Below are positions 1-6,075 of a stretch of DNA of 6,075 nt, in pieces; the stretch's first letter is position 1, and every line of letters begins with the position of its first letter. The notes under the pieces were generated by a model that saw only the letters and a program-made list of their open reading frames with translations, did no database searches and had not been told where the DNA came from. Source of the stretch: Caldilineaceae bacterium (lineage in GTDB: Bacteria > Chloroflexota > Anaerolineae > Caldilineales > Caldilineaceae); NCBI GenBank assembly GCA_012032975.1, contig JAAUPU010000207.1:1-6075 (forward strand), written 5' to 3'. The position numbers and the translations under genes were made by a program.

Positions 1-1796
1 CTACGACTTCCAGAAGTGCGAAGAGACCGGTCGGCTGGCCAACTTTGCCAAGGCGCGGGGCGTCTGCCCGGCCACACGAAGGCATCTTTTTCAATGACTC
101 GGATGTCTTCAAGATTATCGAAGGCGCGGCCTACACGCTGCAAGAGCAGCCCGACGCCCAACTTGACGCGTACCTCGATGACCTGATCGCCACCATAACG
201 GCCGCGCAGGAATCGGACGGCTATCTCTACACCGCGCGCACCATCGCCGAACGCAACGGAACAGTTGGGCAGTTGGACCCAGAGCGCGAGGGTCAAACAC
301 GCTGGTCGAATCTGCGCGTCAACCACGAGCTGTACAACGTCGGCCATCTCTACGAAGCAGCGGCCGCGCACTTTGAAGCCACCGGCAAACGGTCGCTGCT
401 GGATGTGGCGCTGAAGAACGCCGATCTGATCGACGCAGAATTTGGACCAGGCAAGCGGCTGGATGTGCCCGGTCATCAGGAGATCGAGATAGGACTGGTG
501 CGCCTCTTCCGGGTCACCGGTGAAGCTCGCTATCTGGAGCTGGCCAAGTTCTTCCTTGACGAAAGAGGCCACGCCCACGGACGCCCGCTCTACACCAATC
601 ATGACAACCCCGGCTACATGCAGGACCACCTGCCCGTGGTCGACCAGCGCGAGGCGGTCGGCCATGCCGTGCGTGCGCTCTACATGTATGCGGGCATGGC
701 GGACGTGGCCGCGCTCACCGGCGACGTCCGCTATGTAGCCGCCATCGACCAGATCTGGGAAAACGTGGTCGGCAAGAAGCTGTACTTGACTGGCGGGCTT
801 GGCGCGCGCCACCACGGCGAAGCCTTCGGCGAAAACTACGAACTCCCCAACGACACAGCGTATGCAGAAACCTGCGCAGCCATCGCCAACATCCTTTGGA
901 ACCACAGGATGTTTTTGTTGCACGGCGATGCCAAATACATTGACGTACTCGAACGCAGCCTGTACAACGGCTTTCTCTCCGGCATCAGCTTGAGCGGCGA
1001 CCACTTCTTCTACGTCAACCCCCTTGCCTTCGACGGTCACTTCCTCTTCAACCGCGACGATTCTCAGCAGCGCAAAGCCTGGTTCAATTGCTCTTGCTGT
1101 CCGTCCAATGTGGTGCGCCTGCTGCCGTCGTTGTCCGGTACTCTCTATGCGCAGTGCGACGACGCGGTCTTCGTCAACCTCTTCGTGGCCGGCTCAGCAG
1201 AGTTGAGCATCGAAGGCGCCGCCCTTCGGCTGACTCAAGAGACCGCGTACCCGTGGCAGGGCAAAGTGAAGATCAAGTTGGATATCTCAACGGCAATCGA
1301 CTTCACACTGCATGTGCGCATTCCCGGGTGGTCGCGCGGAGAACCTGTTCCCAGAAATCTCTACCGCTATTTGGAGCAAGAAACGCAGCCACCCGCTCTC
1401 TACGTCAACGACGAGGCGCTCCCGCTGGATATCGCGCAAGGATACGCACGAATTCAGCGCCAGTGGCAGCCGGGCGATGAGGTCAAACTGGAACTGCCCA
1501 TGCCAATCCGTCGTGTTGTCGCCCATCCGCAGGTCGAAGCGGACGCGGGGCGCGTTGCCCTGGAACGGGGGCCGCTCGTCTATTGTTTTGAGGCGGTGGA
1601 CAATGGGGCTTCTGTACTCGATCTTGCCCTGCCCGACGACAGTCACTTCACGCCAGTTGACAGCCCCGAACTGCTCGGTGGCGTGGTGACGCTACACGGC
1701 GAAGTCGAAGGGCAGAAATGGGTGGCCGCGCCCTATCACGTTTGGGCGCACCGCGGCGTGGGCGAGATGACCGTCTGGCCTCTGAGAAAGGAATGA
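1..1796 (+). CDS. GH127/DUF1680 family beta-L-arabinofuranosidase-like glycoside hydrolase, 5'-truncated, apparent frameshift
   Basis: This is the 3' part of a zinc-dependent retaining glycosidase; characterised GH127 enzymes remove beta-L-arabinofuranose, probably in the cytoplasm here since no signal is visible. Numbering residues from the frame-3 codon at nt 45, the segment HGEAFGENYELPND carries Glu259, which matches the acid/base glutamate of HypBA1. AYAETCA gives Glu275 and Cys277, and FNCSCCPSN gives Cys351 and Cys352. These match the HypBA1 zinc ligands Glu338, Cys340, Cys417 (also the nucleophile) and Cys418. The spacing from Glu259 to Glu275 is 16 residues, as in HypBA1. FNDSDVFK near the start and RVALERGPLVYC near the end are also typical. 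The first 60 nt read as family-like sequence in frame 2 (CEETGRLANFAKARG) and the rest in frame 3, so one extra base lies at about 53-74; the TTG at 45 is not a real start. The true start is upstream of the window. Exact substrate is uncertain, because the family is broad. Confidence 0.9.
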   Translation, partial: TTSRSAKRPVGWPTLPRRGASARPHEGIFFNDSDVFKIIEGAAYTLQEQPDAQLDAYLDDLIATITAAQESDGYLYTARTIAERNGTVGQLDPEREGQTRWSNLRVNHELYNVGHLYEAAAAHFEATGKRSLLDVALKNADLIDAEFGPGKRLDVPGHQEIEIGLVRLFRVTGEARYLELAKFFLDERGHAHGRPLYTNHDNPGYMQDHLPVVDQREAVGHAVRALYMYAGMADVAALTGDVRYVAAIDQIWENVVGKKLYLTGGLGARHHGEAFGENYELPNDTAYAETCAAIANILWNHRMFLLHGDAKYIDVLERSLYNGFLSGISLSGDHFFYVNPLAFDGHFLFNRDDSQQRKAWFNCSCCPSNVVRLLPSLSGTLYAQCDDAVFVNLFVAGSAELSIEGAALRLTQETAYPWQGKVKIKLDISTAIDFTLHVRIPGWSRGEPVPRNLYRYLEQETQPPALYVNDEALPLDIAQGYARIQRQWQPGDEVKLELPMPIRRVVAHPQVEADAGRVALERGPLVYCFEAVDNGASVLDLALPDDSHFTPVDSPELLGGVVTLHGEVEGQKWVAAPYHVWAHRGVGEMTVWPLRKE

Positions 1797-1800
1797 ACCC

Positions 1801-2781
1801 ATGATCCGCTGGGGAATCATCGGCTGTGGCGATGTCACCGAAGTGAAGAGTGGACCAGCCTTCCAGAAGGCAACCGGCTCCGCGCTGGTCGCCGTGATGC
1901 GCCGCAACGGTGCGTTGGCGGCTGACTATGCGCAACGGCACGGCGTACCCAAACATTACGATGACGGCGCCAGGCTGATCGCCGACCCGGAGGTCGATGC
2001 AGTCTATGTCGCCACACCGCCCGATGCCCACAAAGAGTACACGCTGATGGCCGCGGCGGCCGGCAAGCCGGTCTACGTCGAAAAGCCGATGGCGCGTAAC
2101 CATGCCGAATGTTTGGCCATGATAGAGGCATGTGACGCGGCAGATGTGCCGCTTTGGGTGGCCTATTATCGGCGCGCCTTGCCGCGCTTTCTCAAGGTGA
2201 AAGAACTGCTCGACGGCGGCGCCATCGGTGCGGTGCGAACGGTCACAGCGCGCCTCTATCAACCCGCCAAACCAGAACAGTTTGCCGGCGAACAACTCGC
2301 CTGGCGGCTGGATCCGAAAGTCGCCGGCGGTGGCATCTTTGTCGATCTCGCGTCGCACACGCTGGATTATTTGGATTATTTCCTGGGGCCGATCACTCAA
2401 ATACGCGGCTTTGCTGGCAACCAGGCTGGCAACTATGCTGCCGAGGACACGGTCGCGACCAGTTTTGTCTTCGCCTCTGGCGTGCAAGGAAACGGCATCT
2501 GGTCCTTCAACAATTTCGAGAACGTTGACGAGACCGAGATCGCCGGCGAAAGGGGCAAGTTGACCTTTGCCTCATTCGAGGAGGCACCGGTTCGGCTGAC
2601 CACGGCGGACGGCGTGCGCGAATTTCACATTCCTAATCCCGCCCACGTTCACCAGCCGCTGGTCCAGAGCATCGTCGATGAACTCAACGGCCAGGGCAAA
2701 TGCGCCAGCACCGGCGTCAGCGGCGCACGCGCCAACCGGCTGATGGATCAAATTTTGCAGCCCTACTATGCGTCGCGGTAG
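1801..2781 (+). CDS. Gfo/Idh/MocA family NAD(P)-dependent oxidoreductase
   Basis: A 326-aa cytoplasmic dehydrogenase of usual family length, likely oxidising or reducing a sugar, inositol or sugar-acid derivative with NAD(P). The N-terminus (MIRWGIIGCGDVTEVKSG) is a Rossmann beta-strand with the GxGxxx dinucleotide-binding turn. DAVYVATPPDAH follows, then the hallmark EKP (Glu94-Lys95-Pro96), where the lysine is the usual catalytic and cofactor-contacting residue. GGGIFVDLASHTLDY contains Asp182, His186 and Asp189, the DxxxHxxD active-site signature of the C-terminal alpha/beta domain. ATG 1801 is chosen because AAAGGA (1787-1792) sits 8 nt upstream and the Rossmann fold begins at once. The gene starts 4 nt after the GH127 stop, so the two are very likely co-transcribed and work on the same sugar pathway. 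The specific substrate cannot be read from the sequence. No damage is visible. Confidence 0.93.
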   Translation: MIRWGIIGCGDVTEVKSGPAFQKATGSALVAVMRRNGALAADYAQRHGVPKHYDDGARLIADPEVDAVYVATPPDAHKEYTLMAAAAGKPVYVEKPMARNHAECLAMIEACDAADVPLWVAYYRRALPRFLKVKELLDGGAIGAVRTVTARLYQPAKPEQFAGEQLAWRLDPKVAGGGIFVDLASHTLDYLDYFLGPITQIRGFAGNQAGNYAAEDTVATSFVFASGVQGNGIWSFNNFENVDETEIAGERGKLTFASFEEAPVRLTTADGVREFHIPNPAHVHQPLVQSIVDELNGQGKCASTGVSGARANRLMDQILQPYYASR

Positions 2782-2782
2782 G

Positions 2783-2813
2783 TTGAGGACCAATTCGCAG
2801 CCCGAGATAGAAT
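2783..2813 (+). promoter_or_regulatory. Weak sigma70-like promoter candidate
   Basis: In the 63-nt gap between the oxidoreductase and the small gene, TTGAGG (2783-2788, 4 of 6 to TTGACA) is followed after 19 nt by TAGAAT (2808-2813, 5 of 6 to TATAAT). Transcription would begin near 2820, just ahead of the ATG at 2845. The spacer is longer than the ideal 17 nt and such matches occur by chance. The gap is the only break of more than 20 nt between the coding regions from 1 to 5887, so it is the natural place for a second promoter driving the small gene and fabF. Confidence 0.25.
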
Positions 2814-2844
2814 TGCGTAGGAATCCGCTGGCGTTGAGGATTTG

Positions 2845-3207
2845 ATGAGGATTCACCAAGAAAGTCTGAGAAAAATGCGTCAGAGCACAACCGCAGTTTT
2901 GGAACGCAACGTGCGCTGGCAGGGCGCGTTCGAGTTGGAACCCTACGAAACTGCCTGGGCCGGCGAAGCGATCTATTTCGTGCGCACGCTGGAATCCAGC
3001 AGTCTGCCGGCCGAATTCTCCGCCCGCGTCCAAATTTCGCCCGACGGCATGAACTGGTGCGACGAAGGCAGCCAACTGCCCATCGTCGATGCGCCAGGCG
3101 TCAGCTTCTGCCGCCTGACCAACTTTGGCGGCTGGCTGCGGGTCGTCGGCGAATTGCCGGTCGGCGCATCGGCCAAAGTCATCGTCTATTTGGCATTGAA
3201 AGAGTAA
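2845..3207 (+). CDS. Small uncharacterised protein upstream of fabF
   Basis: A 120-aa protein that I do not recognise. It has no signal peptide, membrane segment or repeat. After a charged N-terminal 25 residues it alternates short hydrophobic strands with turns (AIYFVRTL, FSARVQIS, SFCRLTNFGGWLRVVGEL, AKVIVYLALKE), which suggests one small beta-sandwich domain. A SPDGMNW segment loosely resembles Asp-box or lectin-type turns but is too short to assign a family. ATG 2845 has GAGGA at 2836-2840, 4 nt upstream. A second ATG at 2875 would give 110 aa, begin just before the structured part, and has AAGAAAG at 2858-2864, so it is a real alternative. The stop lies 5 nt before fabF, so translation of the two is probably coupled. 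Codon composition matches its neighbours, which supports a real gene; function unknown. Confidence 0.75.
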   Translation: MRIHQESLRKMRQSTTAVLERNVRWQGAFELEPYETAWAGEAIYFVRTLESSSLPAEFSARVQISPDGMNWCDEGSQLPIVDAPGVSFCRLTNFGGWLRVVGELPVGASAKVIVYLALKE

Positions 3208-3212
3208 CCGTA

Positions 3213-4466
3213 ATGGAACTGAAACGTGTCGTGATCACCGGCCTCGGCGCACTGACGGCCATCGGCAACACGGTGGACGAGTATTGGCAAAACCTGCTGG
3301 CTGGCAAAAGCGGCGCCGCTCCCATCTCCTACTTCGACGCCAGCGGCTTCAAAACCCAGTTCGCCTGCGAACTCAAGCAGTTCGACATCGGCGACCATCT
3401 GGATCGCAAAGAGGCGCGCCACGCCGACCCATTCTCCCAATATGCACTTGTGGCTGTCGAAGAGGCGCTGCGCAACGCCGCGGTGGATGTCGAGCAGGTG
3501 AACCGCGACCGCGTGGGTGTGATCTGGGCGACCGCGGTGGGTGGCATCACCACCACCGAAGAGCAGTTGGAGAACTACATCCGCGAAGAACGAGGCCCTC
3601 GCTTCAGCCCATTCTACATTCCAAAAATGCTGCTCGATTCCAGTTCGGGCGTTATCTCGCTGAAGCATGGCTTTCGCGGCGTCAACTACAACACGGTCTC
3701 GGCCTGCGCATCGTCCAACGCAGCGCTGGTCGATGCCTTCAACCTGTTGCGGCTGGGCAAGGCAGACATCATCGTCTCCGGTGGTTCGGAAGCGCCGATC
3801 ACCCCGTCGATGATCGGCGGTTTCAACGCGGCCAAAGCGCTCTCTTCTCGCAACGAGGATCCGGCCACCGCATCGCGCCCGTTCGACGTGGAGCGGGACG
3901 GCTTTGTGATCGGCGAGGGGGCCGGCGCGCTGATCCTGGAGGAATACAAACATGCCGTGCGTCGCGGCGCACACATCTATGCTGAACTGATCGGCGGCGG
4001 CGTCTCCGCGGATGCCTATCACGCCACCGCTGCGCACCCGGAGGGAATCGGCGCAAGCCTGAGTATGCAGGCTGCGCTGGACGACGCAGAATTGACAGCA
4101 GCCGACATAGACTATGTCAACGCCCACGCGACCTCCACGCCGCTGGGCGATGTCAGCGAGATCAAGGCCATGCAGCGGGTGCTGGGCAATCACCTGGCGA
4201 ACATCAACATCAGCGCCACCAAGTCCATGACCGGCCACCTCCTCGGCGCAGCCGGTGCAATCGAGGCCATCGCCTGTGCGTTGACCATTGCCCACGGTGA
4301 GATCCCGCCCACCATCAACACCGAGCAGGTCGATCCAGAGGTGCCGGCTGAGTTGAACTTGACGCTGGCAAACAAGGTGACGCGCCCGGTGAAGGTTGCC
4401 ATGAGCAATTCGTTTGGCTTTGGCGGCCACAACGCAACGATTATTTTGAGCGCGGTCAGAACGTAG
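3213..4466 (+). CDS. fabF: 3-oxoacyl-[acyl-carrier-protein] synthase II (KAS II)
   Basis: A complete 417-aa condensing enzyme that joins malonyl-ACP to a growing acyl-ACP in cytoplasmic type II fatty-acid elongation. The thiolase-fold catalytic set is intact: nucleophile Cys165 in NTVSACASSNAAL, His305 in NAHATSTPLGD, Lys337 and His342 in SATKSMTGHLLGAAG. These lie two residues beyond the E. coli FabF positions 163, 303, 335 and 340. The GFGG loop at 402-405 holds the gatekeeper phenylalanine (Phe403). The N-terminus RVVITGLGALTAIGN is typical. Start ATG 3213 is chosen because the homology begins there and AAAGAG (3199-3204) is 8 nt upstream; the frame stays open further back only across the upstream gene. 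A Cys-His-His set with the TxxGD-type HATSTPLGD motif separates it from FabH. The usual partners acpP, fabD and fabG are not in the window. A polyketide-type synthase is possible but the length and motifs fit FabF best. Confidence 0.95.
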   Translation: MELKRVVITGLGALTAIGNTVDEYWQNLLAGKSGAAPISYFDASGFKTQFACELKQFDIGDHLDRKEARHADPFSQYALVAVEEALRNAAVDVEQVNRDRVGVIWATAVGGITTTEEQLENYIREERGPRFSPFYIPKMLLDSSSGVISLKHGFRGVNYNTVSACASSNAALVDAFNLLRLGKADIIVSGGSEAPITPSMIGGFNAAKALSSRNEDPATASRPFDVERDGFVIGEGAGALILEEYKHAVRRGAHIYAELIGGGVSADAYHATAAHPEGIGASLSMQAALDDAELTAADIDYVNAHATSTPLGDVSEIKAMQRVLGNHLANINISATKSMTGHLLGAAGAIEAIACALTIAHGEIPPTINTEQVDPEVPAELNLTLANKVTRPVKVAMSNSFGFGGHNATIILSAVRT

Positions 4467-4486
4467 TCCAACCACTCGAGCCATTC

Positions 4487-5887
4487 ATGTCCCGTCGTTT
4501 CTTATTGATCCTGATCCTTCTGGTAGTACTCCTGCTGATCCCAATTCTTTGGCGCGCAGGTGGACCAGAAGGTGATGAAGCGTCACCTGCGGCCACCGAA
4601 GCGATCGCGATTGTGCTGCCGCCGACCGCGACCCCACCGTCAGTGGAAAGCGGATCCGCGGAGCAGACAGCCCCGTCGAGACACCTTCGCAGCAGCCGAC
4701 CGAGGCGGCCGCGCAGGCACCCGCCTCGCTACGCCTCCCCCCGCCAATAATCCAGCGGCCACCGTGCCCACCGAGACGCCCACAACTTCGCCCCCGCTGG
4801 TTGAACCACCAACGACAGCGCCTCCTGTTTCAGCGGCGCAGGCCCCAAGCGGTCTGCCCTTTGCCATCAACCTGCCGCCTGGCTTTGGCATCAGCTACTA
4901 TGCGCGAGGTGTGGATGGCGCTCGTTCGCTGGCCATAAGTCCAAGCGGAACCCTCTTTGTCGGCTCACGCGGGGCCGGGCGCGTCTATGCCGTGCTGGAC
5001 CCAAACCAGGATGGGGTTGCCGATGAGGTAATCACCATCCGCAGCGGGCTGAACTCGCCCAACGGCGTTGCCTTCCACAACGGCGCGCTCTACGTCGCCG
5101 AGATCGGCCGCATCCTGCGCTTCGACAACATCGAGGCCAATCTGCGCGCCGCACCGGAGCCGGTCGTGGTCAACGACAGCTTTCCCAGCGACCCCTGGCA
5201 CGGCTGGAAGTTCATCGCCATCGGGCCTGACGGCAAACTCTACGTGCCGGTCGGCGCGCCCTGCAATGTCTGCGAAGCGCCTCCGCCGTTCGCCAGCATC
5301 ACACGCATGAACCTGGACGGCTCCGGGCTGGAGACCTTTGCCAGCGGTGTGCGCAATTCGGTCGGCTTCGACTGGCATCCGGCCAGCGGCGCGCTCTGGT
5401 TCACCGACAACGGTCGCGACGGCATGGGCGACGACGTGCCGCCCGATGAGCTAAATTACGCACCGGCTGCTGGGCTGAACTTCGGCTTCCCCTATTGTCA
5501 CGCGGGTTCGATCCCCGACCCAGAGTTTGGCAACCTGCGCCCCTGTTCCGACTTCACGCCGCCAGCCCAGGCGCTGGGTCCACATGGTGGCCGCGCTGGG
5601 CATGCGCTTTCTACACAGGCGGCATGTTTCCCGCCGAATACACCAACCAAATCTTCATCGCGGAGCACGGCTCGTGGAATCGGTCGACGCCGATCGGCTA
5701 TCGTATTACGCTGGCGCGGCTCAGCGGCGACCAGGTTGTGAGCTACGAAGTATTCGCCGACGGCTGGCTGGAAGCAAGTGGCCGCGTACGCGGTCGTCCC
5801 GTCGACGTCGAGATCGCGCTGGATGGTTCGCTGCTCGTCTCCGACGACGACCGCAGCGCGATCTATCGGATCAGCTACGGCCAGTAG
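4487..5887 (+). CDS. Membrane-anchored PQQ-dependent sugar dehydrogenase-like protein (sorbosone/glucose dehydrogenase family), apparent frameshifts
   Basis: The product would be about 466 aa after correcting four single-base indels that sum to zero. Residues 4-22 (FLLILILLVVLLLIPILW) form a signal anchor with no lipobox cysteine. A Pro/Thr/Ala-rich linker of about 90 residues follows, then from about residue 120 a beta-propeller exported domain. Family hallmarks include SLAISPSGTLFVGSR, SPNGVAFHNGALYVAEIGRI, HGWKFIAIGPDGKLYV with His near 238 (likely the catalytic base), GAPCNVC, GVRNSVGFDWHP, FTDNGRDGMGDD, and in the last part FPAEYTNQIFIAEHGSWNRS. Such proteins oxidise sugars with bound PQQ outside the membrane; PQQ dependence here is inferred. 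Reading runs in frame 2 from ATG 4487, apparently frame 1 between about 4671 and 4740, frame 0 to about 5586, frame 1 to about 5608, then frame 2 to TAG 5885. ATG 4487 lacks a good Shine-Dalgarno and sits 20 nt after fabF. Either sequencing errors or a decaying gene could explain this. Confidence 0.85.
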
Positions 5888-5890
5888 TAC

Positions 5891-5977
5891 CCCATTCGTA
5901 GGGGCCATTCGGTGAATGGCGCTGGGTGAATGGGGCTGGATAAATGGGCCAAGCAGCGCTTGGCCCCTACGAATTGG
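5891..5977. repeat. Compound palindromic repeat element (nested inverted repeats)
   Basis: The gap after the dehydrogenase holds a perfect 14-bp inverted repeat: ATTCGTAGGGGCCA at 5894-5907 against TGGCCCCTACGAAT at 5961-5974. It extends to 16 of 17 pairs over 5891-5907 and 5961-5977. Two smaller hairpins are nested: GCCATTC (5904-5910), loop GGT, GAATGGC (5914-5920); and GGGCCAAGC (5946-5954), loop AGC, GCTTGGCCC (5958-5966). The small stems share bases with the outer arms, so the long stem and the two hairpins compete. No transposase is present and no T-tract follows, so it is not a classical intrinsic terminator, though it could stop transcription or protect the 3' end. Its style is that of dispersed REP- or MITE-like elements; whether it is multicopy cannot be seen here. 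Confidence 0.8.
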
Positions 5978-5996
5978 TTGCCCACACCTGCAACAA

Positions 5997-6002
5997 AAGG
6001 AG
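5997..6002 (+). promoter_or_regulatory. Strong ribosome binding site
   Basis: AAGGAG, within AAAAGGAG at 5995-6002, lies 4 nt before ATG 6007. It is the best Shine-Dalgarno match in the window and decides the start of the last gene. No convincing promoter hexamers are visible between the palindromic repeat and this site. Confidence 0.75.
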
Positions 6003-6006
6003 TCTT

Positions 6007-6075
6007 ATGAACGGCATCACACCTCAGGCGTTGCGGCTGGCTGACCCCGAACTCAGCCGCTTTGACCCGCTGGAG
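6007..6075 (+). CDS. 5' end of an unidentified gene, cut by the window edge
   Basis: Twenty-three codons from ATG 6007 remain open to the end of the window (MNGITPQALRLADPELSRFD and on). The N-terminus is polar, with no signal peptide or membrane segment, so a cytoplasmic protein is likely. The start rests on the strong AAGGAG 4 nt upstream and the codon style matching the neighbours. The fragment is too short to assign a family. The palindromic repeat separates it from the dehydrogenase gene, so it may belong to a different transcript. Confidence 0.65.
   Translation, partial: MNGITPQALRLADPELSRFDPLE

Noticed and set aside
45..47. TTG as the start of the GH127 gene
   Set aside because: Family-like sequence continues upstream in another frame to the window edge, so this codon is an artefact of the frameshift.
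1648..2487. 279-aa open frame on the - strand
   Set aside because: Antisense to the GH127 end and the Gfo/Idh/MocA gene, which have clear family motifs; no family features of its own.
2782..2840. Direct repeat GTTGAGGA (2782-2789 and 2833-2840) and inverted CAATTC/GAATTG (2791-2796 and 2810-2815)
   Set aside because: Too short and isolated to distinguish from chance; no gene or element boundary coincides with them.
3186..4484. 432-aa open frame on the - strand
   Set aside because: It lies opposite fabF, whose catalytic residues are all present; the antisense translation is rich in Arg, His, Gly and Val with no recognisable motif, as expected for a GC-rich shadow frame.
5262..5273. Heme c binding site in the dehydrogenase (CNVC)
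   Set aside because: The residue after the second cysteine is Glu, not the His required for CxxCH.
5946..5966. Intrinsic terminator
   Set aside because: The 9-bp hairpin is strong but is followed by CTACGAATTGG, with no T-tract, so only a repeat is called.
1..6075. tRNA, rRNA, CRISPR, transposase, toxin-antitoxin or defence genes
   Set aside because: Looked for on both strands; nothing with supporting sequence was found.

Overview
The window is GC-rich and densely coded, and every supported gene lies on the + strand. It looks like ordinary chromosome from a free-living, sugar-degrading bacterium. A member of the Chloroflexota (Caldilineae/Anaerolineae-like) is my best guess. The basis is the Pro/Thr-rich 'PTATPP'-style linker behind an N-terminal membrane anchor, the GH127 plus Gfo/Idh/MocA pair, and a GTAGGGGCC-type palindromic repeat. 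This is inference from style, not a marker-gene assignment.

Layout: (1) 1-1796, the 3' part of a GH127/DUF1680 beta-L-arabinofuranosidase-like gene, with an apparent +1 frameshift at about 53-74. (2) 1801-2781, a Gfo/Idh/MocA NAD(P)-dependent oxidoreductase starting 4 nt after gene 1. (3) A 63-nt gap with a weak promoter candidate. (4) 2845-3207, a 120-aa protein I do not recognise. (5) 3213-4466, a complete fabF (beta-ketoacyl-ACP synthase II) starting 5 nt after gene 4. (6) 4487-5887, a membrane-anchored PQQ-dependent sugar dehydrogenase-like protein (sorbosone/glucose dehydrogenase family) that needs four single-base corrections to read through. (7) 5888-6006, a non-coding gap filled by a compound palindromic repeat. 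(8) 6007-6075, the first 23 codons of an unidentified gene with a strong ribosome binding site.

Function: genes 1 and 2 form a tight sugar-catabolism pair, with the glycosidase releasing L-arabinose-type sugars and the oxidoreductase acting on a sugar or sugar derivative. The anchored PQQ-type dehydrogenase would oxidise sugars outside the membrane. fabF with its small partner belongs to fatty-acid elongation and seems a bystander.

The most notable observations are five apparent indels, mostly at short homopolymers, in genes whose catalytic residues are otherwise preserved. This suggests base-calling or assembly error more than true pseudogenes. The other is the nested palindrome at 5891-5977. 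I see no defence system, mobile element with a transposase, CRISPR array, tRNA or rRNA, and no convincing undescribed biological system.
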